From Erigeron canadensis (taxonomy: Eukaryota > Streptophyta > Magnoliopsida > Asterales > Asteraceae): a stretch of 64,000 nt of DNA. Below are positions 48,046 through 60,097 of the stretch, one piece after another. The notes under the pieces were generated by a model that saw only the letters and a list, made by a program, of their open reading frames with translations, had not been told where the DNA came from and searched no databases. Positions within the stretch are counted from its first letter, which is position 1. Each line of letters begins with the position of its first letter. The stretch is from NCBI RefSeq assembly GCF_010389155.1, contig NC_057763.1, positions 31,292,645 to 31,356,644 of the forward strand, read 5' to 3'. Both the position numbers and the translations under genes were made by a program.

Positions 48046-49556
48046 TGATGAGCGTTCATTTTGTGATAAAAACCTATTTCGAAAGGCTTAATTTCAATGT
48101 CTAAATCAGTTTATATTTCGGAACTATTGGTACTTAATGGGATCGTATGTTTATGCAGGTTCACAGAAGATGCGAGAGAGGGTAAATCGCATCAAGCAAC
48201 TCAAGACGAAGTCCTATGAAGTTACAAGACACAAGGAGTCAATTTAAGAGTCGAACGATGAAGAACGAATTGCAACCAACCATCCCCGCCAGCAACCAGC
48301 CAGCACCGCTCCCTATGATCCAGCGCCACTAGCCCTTCAGGCCCAGCCCTCAACACCGTTGGGCGGCCTAGTTCAGTAACCGACTTTCAGCTCTATTTAA
48401 GTCGAACTAACCCTCAAAACCTTAAGAGAGGGCCGATTTAACAGCCCTATCCGCTCACTATCAACCCTAGTTCGTAGTTGCAGATTTCCAAAAGGTTTTG
48501 GAGCTTCTAACACCTTCCGATCTTCATCTGCGGTCTAGATTTATCTTCCTATTTTACTTTCAGTTTGGTAAACAATGTCTTTCATCTTTTCAGACTTTGT
48601 TATTCATTTAATAATGATAGGCTAGTAGGCTGAATACTTGTTTGGATCAATGTGATCATGTAGACGTTTATTGTTTTACTTTGTTTGTTAGATTCTGTTG
48701 GAATGTGTTTTACTGTTTATCGTAGATCCATATTTATTAGTAATTCATATTGTTATCGGTTCTATATCTGAATATATTAGTTTGATTATGATGGTTGTCT
48801 ATGATCATACACTAGGACTAATATTCTAGGATGAAAAACACTAGTCGGTCTATAACTAGATGTAAAAGGTGATTCACTTGTAACCGAGGAATCCAGAACC
48901 ATAGTAATTAGAATGAACTGAACATGATGCTTAATAATGTCAGACGCGATCCAGTGACTTGTAACCGAGCACTGTGGTCACCGAAGAGAATTATTATCTG
49001 GTCATCGCTTAAGTTCCGGATAACTAAAAGATGAAATAGTAACACAAACTTTAGGTCATTAATGCTTAAACAATGAATCTGACAAGAATTTGTTTATAGG
49101 TTAGTGTGAGTCTAACGACAACACTAGTAATTAGGCAAAGTGAATCAAACAAGAATCTGAGCCGTAATTAAGTTTCCAACAATCTAGCAAACGGGTAAGA
49201 TAGTATTTGGTCATATCATGAGATCGGAGATGCCAAACAAGTATTTTAATTTAATTATTGTTATTTGTTTTTTCAAACTATTTTCAGACTAAGCCTCTCG
49301 CTGAATAAGTGGTTGCGGCTTTTATTTACTTTTTATTGCAATAGTATAATAGGAAATCTTGACAACCCCACAACCGTTAGAATTACACGTACTACTAGAT
49401 TAGGTAAAACAACACGTCCCTGTGAACGATCATGTTCTTATCACTAAACTATACTACATCTGATCAAGTCCCCTGTCCGTTAAGGTGTGTGTGTTTTTGG
49501 TATTAACTTGTACAACTATTTTATAAATTTAAACACTAAAACAAAAACGACCATCA
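48046..49556 (+). mobile_element. Solo LTR, Ty3/Athila-like, 1511 bp
   Basis: Begins TGATGAGCG and ends GACCATCA, so TGATG/CATCA are inverted ends. The flanks are GTATA (48041-48045) and GTATG (49557-49561), a target duplication with one mismatch. The 3' part has the hallmark of Athila/Tat LTRs: ACACGTCCCTGTGAACGATC, then a TATACTACATCTGATCA segment and GTGTGTTTTTGG shortly before the end. A GC-richer block at 48280-48420 precedes the probable LTR transcription start. No internal genes, hence solo. Confidence 0.75.
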
Positions 49557-49806
49557 GTATGTTAGTAAAGGCGATTACAGGTAATTAAATTTTAAGAAAT
49601 GAGATAATGTGGTGTTCATGTGGCAATGAGAATGTAAAATGATGGTGTCATTGTTGAGAATGTTCTTATAAGTTACCTGAAGTAGTTTTTAGCTTGTACC
49701 TCGAGCTTATAAAAATGTAAAATATATAAATATCTTCAAACTAACTATATTTCATGTTTTGAAATTAATCCACCTTTAAGACAGTCCTTAGAACTTTCAA
49801 CTATAA

Positions 49807-50118
49807 AGGGGGAGGGAGTCATATCTTCCCATCTCTCCATCTCCCTCAAACTACATAATCAAATTACTCCACCTCATTTAAAGCATTCAACCTTTTTTTT
49901 AACCCTTTTTCAGTGGCAACCATTACTGCCACCATTTTTTCCATCTCCTTCAACTTTTTCAACCTTTTCTTCCATCCTTTCTTTATTTCTCTGCGAGAAT
50001 AATACTCCCCACACAACCTTTTCTTCCATTTTCATCTCATCTCCCTTGAGTGACGGTCGAACCCTCTCCCATCTGCCGAGCTACCTTCCATCTCCCTTTC
50101 ATCTCCCCCTCCCTCCCC
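49807..50118. mobile_element. CT-rich inverted-repeat element (MITE-like)
   Basis: The ends AGGGGGAGGGAG and CTCCCCCTCCCTCCCC form an inverted pair, flanked by TAA at 49804-49806 and 50119-50121. The top strand is dense in CCATCTCC and CTTTTTC words. Possible Harbinger-type MITE; borders are tentative because low-complexity sequence can mimic inverted ends. Confidence 0.4.
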
Positions 50119-50489
50119 TAATGACAATGACAATAGTTTTCACTATAAACAAAATCACAACTATGGCAAGATAGAACACTTATTAATGTTCATCATATTA
50201 AAACACAATCAATAAATATATATGGGGCATAAGCTAAGAAGTATTTAATGAACTCAAACATTGAAAACAATCAGTTAAAGTTTTCACAATAAACTTAATG
50301 GGTTAGGTGGTCGCATAGGACCTTTGAATGTTATGAGTTTGAAGTATTTTATTATTTTATTTTTTAGAATTAGATATCTTTAGTTTTATGAATTTGTTTA
50401 CGTTTTGAGCTAAGGCATATAAAAACGAGAGATCAAGACATGTGACATATTGCTTAAAGAGTTATGTTACCTATTCTTGTCATGTTATT

Positions 50490-51810
50490 AGGGGCAAGGG
50501 TGTAGTCAGTTTGTTTTATCGGCAAAAACCATTGGCAAGCATCGGCTCATCGGCTACACTATAGCACATGTATCGACTAGTTTTAACAAATTTAATCGGC
50601 TAGTTTTGGCTATATATATCGACATGTTTTGGCTGATCCTTGTAAACGTTGGGAGTGTGTACGTGTGACCGTTTTTTTTCTTGTGCCAATCTTTTCGACC
50701 CTTACCGAAAACCTAAATATTTTTTTTTCGGGGGTTTTCGATTTTGAGGCTAAAACTATGTTTTTCTTGGCTTCTATTGCCAGAATACGTGCCGATAAAA
50801 CTTGTCGATGCTCCTAACATTATATCACCCTTTTCCGGTAAGATCCGAAACCCCTTTTGGGGTTTCCGGTTGTTTTCGGCCAAAAACGTTCACTTTTATT
50901 ACGGCCAAAACTTTGTTTGGCTTGTGCAAGGGTGTAGTAGGCTATTAACTACTTGTTGGTCGGTTTTCCGGTGACTCCTTTTTTGGGGTTTCCGGTTTAA
51001 TCGATATAGTTAACTGTTGCTTTGTTGGTTCGGTTTTCCGGCGAGCCCTTTCTTGGGTTTCCGGTGAATTGCTGGTGTTGTTGCATGTTGCATCGGTTTT
51101 TCGGCGAGCCCTTTTTTGGGTTTTCCGGGGCGGCTGTGATTTCCCGATGAGCCCTTTCTTGGTTTGATGGTTAACTTTGGTTGCTGCTGCTTACGGCGGT
51201 TTGTTTTCCGACAAACCTTTTCTTGGGTTTTCCGGTTATTGTTGCTGCTTATATATGTATATTTATCTTTTTACATTGCCGTTAATTGCATGTTTGTGAT
51301 TAGCTTGGTAGTGTTAACTTAGCGGTAACGTTGCTGGATTTTTCCTTGGTAGCGTTGCCGGATTTTGTTCCATTAAAGCAATAGGTAGCCAGAAAAAGTA
51401 GTTTTTAGCCGATGATGATATCATTGAACAGTTTTAGGTTGCCGGTTAAATGGGCGATGATGATACAAATGTTCGTAAAAATGGGACTCGAATGATCCGA
51501 GACGTATCTTGGCGGGGTAAACCTTCGGGTTAGCAGCCATGGCGTCTCCGACTTCCGAAATTTCCGACCCCCAAATTTTGATTTTGAGCCCAAAGTTTAT
51601 ATTATACAAAAAAAAGTCATTTTTTTAGTTTTCCGGCAACTAAGATTATAAATTTTAGTTACCTTTTATTTAGTTTCCAAATTGGCAAGTTTTCTTTGCT
51701 ACACCACTACTTTTGGCTAGTTTTTGGCAACGATACGTGCCGATTTGTGATTCGTCGATAACTTGTCAATTTAGCCAATTTGTCAAAACTTTGGCACTAC
51801 CTGCTGATTT
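50490..51810. other. Unclassified repeat with TCGGC/GCCGA subterminal words
   Basis: The left part (50510-50640) and right part (51700-51800) are rich in ATCGGC, GGCTAGTTTTGGC, TTGGCAA and their inverses, suggesting the subterminal zones of a DNA transposon, but exact ends and a target duplication were not found. The centre contains the hairpin repeat series listed separately. Open frames here carry no known domain. Confidence 0.35.
50831..51237 (+). repeat. Six imperfect hairpin repeats, TTTTCCGGCGAGCCCTTTC type
   Basis: Units at about 50831-50871, 50961-50997, 51031-51065, 51092-51130, 51140-51170 and 51201-51237. Each has TTTTCCGG(C/T)GAG or a variant, a C-run, TTTCTT, a G-run and TTTTCCGG, so CCC...GGG pairs to form a small hairpin between two CCGG sites. 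Spacing varies from about 48 to 130 bp. Sequence between units often contains GTTGCTGCT or TTGTTGCAT words. Confidence 0.7.
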
Positions 51811-52054
51811 TTTTTATTTTAATGATCGGGTGAGTGATAACACTAATGAACAAATAATATTTTAATGTTGTATCAGTGATTCAAACTAACAATTAAAAAA
51901 AAAGCCAAAATTCGACAAAATAAAATAAATAAATAAACCACATAAGTGCGATCCCAATAAATCATTATCATGAAACTTATCCGGTACACTTTTATTTTAG
52001 TTTTCCTGCCAAAAACATTTCAATTTTCCATCTTCCCTCCCAAACTCAAATTCC

Positions 52055-52062
52055 CTATAAAT
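52055..52062 (+). promoter_or_regulatory. TATA box of thymidine kinase gene
   Basis: CTATAAAT, 69 bp upstream of the first base of the ATG, predicts transcription from about 52088, after an (AC)n run at 52071-52081. Confidence 0.6.
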
Positions 52063-52130
52063 TCTTTCCCACACACACACACATTAGTTTTTTACATACA
52101 TCTACAGAGTATCTCTATTTCTCTAATCTT

Positions 52131-54124
52131 ATGTTTCATCATCAAACACAACTTCCACAAAACATGTCCCTAATACCACCACCACCACCACCACCTGATC
52201 ACCGTGATCTCACCGCCACTTCTGGTCGCTCGTGTGGTGAGATTCATGTGATTGTGGGTCCTATGTTTGCTGGTAAAACAACCGCCCTTCTTCGCAGGAT
52301 CAAATCTGAAGCCACTTTTGGCAGGTATACATACATACATACATATATTTCCTTTTTAATATTTTAATTATTATAGTTAATTATTTAATAAATAAAAACT
52401 CATCACTGTAATGTAAATATATAAGTTTGGTTTTTGAATTCTTGATATGAATGAATCAACTCGACAAAAATTCTGGCTTTGCTCTTGTTTAGATCCATTT
52501 CGCTTTCGTATGTTAGTTCATGATTTTTATTTATTTATTTATTTTTTTGTAGTCAAATGTTAGATTACATTTATCTTATAATATAAGCTATATATTTGGG
52601 ACCGGTGTTGACTTTTTAAATATTTGTTGAATTACTTGTTTTTGACAATGTCAATATTTCCACAAATAGGATGCCTTGTTGATTAATTTGGGTGACGGTT
52701 TTGCTGATTAATTGTTAATTGTTTATTGATATTATGTTGATTTATTCATTATTGGCCCTTTTTATTTATCAAATAATTTTAATGAAAGATATAAAGGCAT
52801 ACTATAGTGACATGATCTAAGATCCCAAATCATGTGTTTCCTTGAGACCTTGATTTGTTAGTAGGAAATAAATATAAATTGGTTAGTAGGAAGATGACAA
52901 AATTACCCTTTGTTTTTTTAACAAATTTTTATGAGTCAGTTTTGTAAAAAAGTGTATCAAATGTAAAATGGTGAAGTAGATATACTGTACTTTTTTTTGA
53001 AAGCGGAAACTTATTTTGGAACAAATAAAATGGAAATGTGGACATATATTTTGTGACCGGCGGAGTAGTAACATTGAAGTGTCAAGTTTTATACTACTCG
53101 ACAACGTTTCATACTTTGAAATTGCTTTGTAAGTTTGTTGGTACTAATGGTGTATTTGTGCTAAATTTTCAATACATATGGGTTAGATTTGAAGTGGTTG
53201 ATTAGTTCACTTAATAGCCGAATTAGAAAGATATGTCGGATTTAATTATACTTCAAGTTTAATGATTTGCTTACATACTTAGGTGACCTATAGAGTTGAA
53301 TAGCTGGTGTATTGATCTTGTCACTGTTTAATTTATATTAAATGGGCATGAATGCAGGAATATAGCAATGATAAAATCAAGCAAAGATAATAGATATGCA
53401 ATAGATTCGGTTGTGACACATGATGGAACAAAGTATCCATGCTGGGCACTTCCTGATCTCTTGTCTTTCAGACAAAATCTTGGGGAGGAAGCTTATGATA
53501 AGGTATGATCATAACAAAACATTATCCTTCTTTTTTCTTTTTTTGCAGGGACCATCAGGAATAAAATTGTCAAAAACGAACTATTTGTTGAGTACAGAAT
53601 TACAGATCATATTTTAACAAATATATATTTTTAATTTGACCAAGTCTTCAAACTTTATTGAAAGTTTGTACTGTTTTATTGATTTGATTTAGTCCTGTAT
53701 GCTTGGCAGTTGGATGTTATCGGAATTGATGAGGCACAGTTTTTCGATGATCTTTATGACTTTTGTAGTAAAGCTGCTGACCATGATGGGAAAACTGTTA
53801 TAGTTGCTGGTCTTGATGGCGATTACTTAAGGTGTTATGATAAATCATGTCTTGGTTAATTGTTTTCATGTCTTTTGTTATTTTGTATTTCTAATATTTT
53901 CATTTGGCAGAAGGAACTTTGGTCCAGTGCTTGATATAGTACCTATTGCTGACACAATAACTAAGTTAACTGCCCGATGTGAACTATGTGGTAAACGGGC
54001 CCATTTTACCCTAAGGAAGACCAGTGACACAAAAACGGAACTTATTGGTGGAGCAGATATGTATATGCCTGTTTGTCGTCAACATTATGTTAACGGACAT
54101 ATGGTGATCAAAACCAGTGCGTAA
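52131..54124 (+). CDS. Thymidine kinase (TK1 type)
   Basis: Phosphorylates thymidine (and deoxyuridine) to the monophosphate in nucleotide salvage. Four exons: 52131-52324, 53358-53502, 53710-53831 and 53911-54124, 224 aa, with phases 2/0/2 joined cleanly (codons for Arg split at the first and third junctions). After a proline-rich leader (PPPPPPP at about 16-22) come the P-loop GPMFAGKTT at 43-51, the Walker B-like DEAQFF at 120-125, the GLDGDY segment, and the TK1 zinc-binding part with CELCGKRA and the final CRQHY. The start at 52131 is the first ATG after the TATA box; an internal Met at residue 12 is an alternative. Intron 1 is long (1.03 kb) and ends of a Stowaway-like MITE may lie near 53070. 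Confidence 0.95.
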
Positions 54125-54478
54125 TATCAGAATATCACCAACTACTCATATAACAGCTCAATGTTTGTTCTTTGGGGTTTACTTGTTTTTGTAGTTCTAT
54201 AAGTCTGTTTGGTGTTGAATGTTTGTTTGATGTATTGCACTGATGCTATTGTAATCTGTTGTACTATGTGTATATATATATATATATGAGAAGTTAAGAC
54301 ATACGTTCTTCGTTTGTTATCTGTACTTGTTGAGTTGTAAAAGCAAATTTATAATTGGTAAAGCCATTAGCCATTAGATTAATTGGGCTAAGAAAGATGC
54401 TACATTTAAACTCGGGTTGGATTGTTCAAGCAGTAGAATACGAGTAAAACATACATTAGATCGTATAGAATAAACATA

Positions 54479-56762
54479 TTACACAGATTTTGGGTGTACA
54501 CCATTTACACATTGTTTTCTTTTTGGTTTTGTTCTACCAAACAAACTAAATCTTCTAAACACCTTCAGTAACTTACTAGCATACTTCCTTTGTGATGCAA
54601 AATTCACTGTCCCAATGCAGCTAGTCACTTGTCCGAGAGGGTTTCTCTTCTTACTCATTGTTCTTCCCTCTAGCCCATAAGGTCTCACCGGCTCCACTTT
54701 ATTGGAAATTTGTTCTCTTTTCTTGGATGTGTTTTGCAATTGAAGGCTTCTTTTCAGGGTCATCAGCTGATATTCAAGTGTCTGAATTCTAAAGCTTGTA
54801 GACTCATATTCTGTTTTGCAAAACTCGGGGTTTTCAGATGCTAAATCTTTTTGTAACAAGAAACTTAGTGGTAGATTTCTTGCGTCTTCTCCATCAACAC
54901 AAGGACTTTCTGCAAGATAATGGCTTCTTGAATTTGCATATCTTGAACTTGGAAGGCTTCCTGAGAAGTCTCCATGGTGTGCATATCTGAACGAGTCAGA
55001 GCATTCCTTTAATGCTTTGTGTGTACTCAACTGTTGAACAAACAGTGCTTGGACTATTAACCGCAGTGGCATCAATTCATTTTGGACTGCTTCTACACAA
55101 ACTTCATTAGATAGTTTCTGGCAGTTGAGGTATTTACATACTGTACTCTTTTCGTCTTGTGACAATTCAGTGTGCAGCTGCAAAACATTAAGTATCAACA
55201 TGTTTTCACAAAAGAAGCTTTCTTTTGGACATTACTGAAAAGTTAATATAAAATTATGATAAAATAAATAAAAAGGGCTAACCTGTAGAAAAATGTTCAA
55301 TGCTTTATAAAGATGATCATGATTTTGCCTAGATGCCGTTGGTATGATTTCAATGAGTTCCATGAATCTTTTTGAGCTCATTTTTGTGTCATTGGCTATA
55401 CGCATGATATATGCATCCCATAATTCTGCAACAACAGAATGATATGGAGAAGGAAGGTTGTTATTTGCACACATGTTAAAGGCAACATAAGTCGAAAAAA
55501 TGCTCTCCATAGTGGCCATCTCAACGCTATTCGATACATCATCTATTCCTTTTTCCGGGAAAAGAAAATCTTCAACTTGAGCCGTATGCAACACCCCAGA
55601 TATCTGATTTTGTAACTTTATGATGTACTCTTTATCTAAATTAAGCTTTAGTGATCTAGAGAGTAATCTGAAATAAAATCCAACTGGAATGATTCTACTA
55701 CCCTTTTCGCCCTTTTGAAGTAAATCAAGAACCCCTTGTAGTAATACAGCTATATCTTCTTGTCTACCTTTTTCAACAGAAAGTAAACAATTCGCGTAAA
55801 ATAATATAACCGGGCTAACATACTTTTCTTTCATACCCTGTCTCCGTAAAGACCCGATTACCCTTTTAAAAAACCCGAATGGGAGTGCTATTAGGTCCTT
55901 AATCCACACATCTTGGCTCATAATTTCTTGAACCATTTCAGAGCTCCATTTTTTAGTGCTTAAAGCTTCTAAAGTTACAACAGGTTGGTCTCTTCTTCTT
56001 TCTGGATCAAGAATCTCCATGCAAGCCATGAAGGCTAAAGATTCAATGCACCGGCTCACAATTAAGAGCTCTTCGGCCCATGGGTCAAGTGATTGACATC
56101 TTTGGAGGACAATAAGGGTGTCCTCCCAGCTTTGTAATACAACTTGATTTAAATATATATCGAAACGCTCACATAGGTTCCCTGAGCTATACTCTTCCGT
56201 CATTTCAAGATATTCAGCTGCACATCTTAAGGCTGCAACGTTAAAAGGGTCGACTAAGGTGGACGAGCCATAGATAAAAAGTGAGATCATTTCAAAAGTC
56301 TCATGCCCTCCTGGGAAATCTTGTGGTATCTCAAGTTCATTTGACTCAGTTAATTTTCGGCTAAAGTATCCACTCTTTGAAAACAAGGGATACTGTAAAA
56401 AAAAATCATTTGTTAGAATAATATACAAATTACATATTTTTTTGCTGTATATGATCAAAGTCACCTTATGAAGATTGAAAATTCTGCCAGCAACACGAAC
56501 ACAAACTGACGCTGGCAAGCCTGTTTCTTGGCTCCTACATAACATATAACCGAAAAGAAAAGACAAAATGTTAAAAGGGTATGATTGAATTCAAACCAAG
56601 AATCAAGCAAGTAACGAAAGATAACAAAAAGTTGCGAACTTTTTCATGATTCGATTAGTATTACCATGAAATGATCTTGATCTTGAGAAGGGCACTAACA
56701 TTTGGAGATGATAAAGGACTAGAAAGTATACAAGCATTGTCTTTTGGTGCAGATATATCCAT
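54479..56762 (-). CDS. NPH3 family BTB/POZ domain protein
   Basis: A likely substrate adaptor of CUL3 ubiquitin ligases in phototropism-type signalling; resembles the At3g49900 class as far as I can recall. Exons 56762-56665, 56534-56465, 56392-55283 and 55177-54479, 658 aa. The N-terminus (MDISAPKDNA) leads into the BTB fold: SVCVRVAGRIFNLHKYPLFSKSGYF, then VDPFNVAALRCAAEYLEMTE. The NPH3 domain follows from about residue 215 (DPWAEELLIVSRCIESLA, DVWIKDLIALPFGFFKRVI, YVSPVILFYANCLL) to HDHLYKALNIFLQLH, where the conserved Tyr lies, and VCKYLNCQKLS. A predicted coiled coil near 585-605 (IQTLEYQLMTLKRSLQLQ) precedes a basic C-terminus (KKRNP, KPKRKQ). It is convergent with the thymidine kinase gene, 355 bp apart. 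Confidence 0.9.
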
Positions 56763-58901
56763 TTTGGTAAATAAGAAAAGAACAAAGAAGTTGTAAGTCT
56801 GCAAAACTTATAAACAAACTGAGAATTTAACCATCATTTTTGAGTCTTTTCATGGATATAATTGCTTGATCCGGATCTCCTCATATATAATAACAAAAAA
56901 ATAGTACATTGTGAGCACTTCTAGAATCCAGAAAACCAGATGATTTTTATATGTGTTTAAGCCATTGGATGAATGCATGTAAGGTCATAGATGTGTGTAG
57001 TTTGTAGAAACTTTGTGTGTTGGTCAAAGTAAAGATGCACACGAGTGTAATAAAAGAAATGGTGATTTTTTTTTTTCTATTAAGGTTTCAAAGTTCATTT
57101 TCTTGATTATTGTGAAGTTTGAAAATGTTATCAAAGCCTTGGACAGTAGAATAAGGATGTAAACTTTTCTACCCTTCTTACATGTGACCTTTTTGTCAAT
57201 CTCTACATTTTTTGTGTCCTAATTCACCTACAAATCTCTACAACTTGTGTTATTTTTATCTTAATGACCAAGTATGTGCAAATTTCAACCTATTGCTATA
57301 TGGATTGTGGTATCAAAGCAAAAATGCATGTAAATAATCGAGTTCTGTAATGGTTCGGATGCATGAATCTATCGGAATATATATATGCAGAATTTTTCCA
57401 CCTTTCCATAAAATTTGATCCCAAAAATCTGTTTTTGTTGTAGTCAAGAAAGATGTTAAATTAAGATCACGTCGAATTGGATTCATTCAGTTAAGTAGCA
57501 TTTCTTTCTTTCTAAGATGCAAAAACAGAATAAGCAAATAAACTGCTTAACTAAACAATCCCGGAAACTCCACCATATACAGTATATAGAGAGATTTGGC
57601 TTCAAGTGAAAAGACAAATGAAAGTAATACAGTATATGTTAAACTTTAACTATTCAAATATTACAACAAATATTTAGGGGGAAACAAATTGTATGCATGC
57701 ACTAGCATTGGAAAAGGCATATAATTTAGATGAAGTATTGATTGAGTCTCAATTGAAACTTTGAAAGTGGAGAAAATAGCTAGTTATCTAACTTTAAAAA
57801 CTTGATCACATAAAAAATAATAAAAGTATAAGCCTAAAATGGGAAAACTAGTAATGAGAAAAGATGGAATGTCAAAGAATGACAGATGAAGTAAAAATGA
57901 AGTCTTTTGTGTGGTTTGTAGCATAAGTTAATAACCAGGACGGCACGGCTCTTAAAATCATCCTTTTTTTATTCCTTATTCTTGGCTTTGTTTCCTCCCA
58001 CCCTACTCAATCCCCACAAATCTTTTCCTTCTACTTTTTTATCTTATTGTAGCTACCCACATGTATATTTGTATCTTTGTTTGATTTAAAAGGTTTGATC
58101 ATATTAAATTATCAATGTTAACAATACCTGATACCATTATATTATAGACATACTGCTTACAGTAAAAGGTTTGATAATGGCCATGCATATTTTCACATTG
58201 AACTAATATTGTTGCAATATAATGTATGTATATTGTATATATGAAGATCTTTCATGTTTATACATTTGCAATAAAGTCAATGATATGAAGTATTTTGTAT
58301 GACATTTGTTGAAACTTTGGCTTTCCATATAATAGCCATTCACCATTGTCTTTCCCTGCCAAAATACTAGTATATTTATGGTTTTAAATATTTGTAAAGT
58401 GCGTGTACAAAATAAGCACCATTGAGGTGCTTTAAGAAATGTTTATTTAAGTATAAAATAAGAAAAATAGCACTTGCATCATTTTCATCCTAATATTGAG
58501 AAAGTGCTTATTGCATGTTACTATAACAGAGAAAAAACAGCCACCTCCCCAAGTCCCGAATCCAGAAGCAAAACGTTTTTGGTCTAATGACATCCTAAGT
58601 GTCGATTATATAATCCGTTAATCCAAAAGTCGCAGGTTCAAATCTTGAAAAAGTAAAACATGTGTCATGTGTGTATAATTCACCATACAGAATGAGTAGA
58701 AGACTAGTCTTGAAGCTGCAAAAATATAAACAATTCTAATGGGCTCTAATCCTTAAATAAGTCATTCATTCATAAACAAACTTACAAACTACCTGAAACC
58801 CTTTTGTTTACGTTAACAGCAACTAATAATAACTTAGACCCATAATGCAAAAATCAAAGAATACTATATTAACATATACACAAGATCTGTTAGACAACAA
58901 T
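56763..58901. other. Spacer between NPH3 and WNK genes
   Basis: It holds the NPH3-gene promoter and the WNK 3' region. Apart from a possible SINE (listed separately) there is AT-rich single-copy-looking DNA with no supported gene. Confidence 0.45.
58575..58690 (+). mobile_element. tRNA-derived SINE-like fragment
   Basis: It contains an A-box-like TTGGTCTAATGACATCC (about 58579-58595) and, 45 bp on, a B-box-like GCAGGTTCAAATC, the spacing and words of plant SINEs. No poly-A or target duplication was identified, so this is tentative. Confidence 0.35.
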
Positions 58902-60074
58902 TTATGGACTGCCATCACTCTCTTCACTGCTGGCCTCAATAAGAAATGGGTCCTTAAGAAGATCAGATGCAGAAGGCCTTACTCGTGGCTGACCAATGCA
59001 TCTTTCAATAAATGCTTTTAGCTCAGGATCTTTTACTTTGTCGAACGCTTTAGGCATCACACCTCCAGTAACCTTCCTGTATATTTTAGCAATACTATCA
59101 CACTCGCTGTAAGGTATCTCCATCGTAGCCATTTCAAGCAAACACATTCCAAATGAGTAAATATCCACCAACTCATTGTAGTCCTCCTCATAAAGCTCTG
59201 GAGCCATGTACTCGGGTGTTCCTAGTAATGTATGAGCCGCGTGGTTCTTACCTACCACTGCTGCTAGACCCAAGTCACCGATCTTAACCTGTAATCAGAA
59301 AACATATTTTTAGTTGCAGTTTGGAAGTGATTTTGTGATATGGAATAACTAGAAAAAGATAATCAAATGTAATAAAATGGGCTGCAGAAAATAGTGTCTG
59401 TATATGTGTTTGTAGTTTGAAGTAGTACTATTCAACTAATCATAGTCAGGTTCCTTGCAGCTACTCTCAAACTGATTATTTAAGAAAATATTCATAATCG
59501 ATTTCATTATACACAAATACTGAAAACTGATTATATATGACTTCAAAACGCAATAAATAGTACACATAGTTACCTTTCCAATGTTTCCGTTGATGAAGAT
59601 GTTACTGCAGTTAAGATCTCTGTGAATGATACATGGCTCATGATTGTGGAGATACTCTAACCCCCTCAAGATCTGTCGTGACCAATTCTTCATAGCCTTG
59701 AGCGAGACCCTTCTATGCTTCTTCCTGTAATCCCTTAGATTACCCGAGGCACATGCCTCAGTGATAAAATTTAAGGTGCTGTGTTCGATATCTCTCCAGA
59801 AACTGTACAAAACAATGATGTTTTCATTCTCGAGTGTTTGTAACAGTTCTATTTCTGAGAATAGTCTCTTAAGGACGGACGGGTCTTCACTGAAGTTCCT
59901 TAGCTTTACTTGGTTCCAAGCCACATCCCTGCCTTCTTCTTGGTCAAATCCCCTATAGACCTTCTTGACTGCACCTGTGCCTAACAATTCACTGTATCGG
60001 CCAAATCTTCCTGATGGATCAACCTCAACAAACGGTTCTCTGTCTTGATCATCGTCAGGATTCGCAGATGGCAT
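58902..60074 (-). CDS. Short WNK-type serine/threonine kinase (WNK11-like)
   Basis: A 'with no lysine' kinase; plant members act in osmotic, flowering-time and G-protein-linked signalling. Two exons: 60074-59574 and 59288-58902, 295 aa. The glycine loop [13 protein letters not shown] carries the displaced catalytic Lys (residue 37 region), while the usual Lys site reads VAWNQV, the plant WNK hallmark. HRDLNCSN is at 151-158, DLGLA (replacing DFG) at 172-176 and [26 protein letters not shown] from 190. The WNK signature [19 protein letters not shown] follows. The protein ends soon after the kinase fold with an acidic tail ([10 protein letters not shown]), as in the short WNK11 class, lacking the long regulatory C-terminus of other WNKs. 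A leader intron separates it from its promoter. Confidence 0.93.
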
Positions 60075-60097
60075 TGTACAGATTGTATGTTAAGAAT

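Noticed and set aside
50629..50974. Overlapping plus-strand frames in the hairpin-repeat region
   Set aside because: Frames follow the CCGG repeat units and TTTT runs; no domain and no conserved start.
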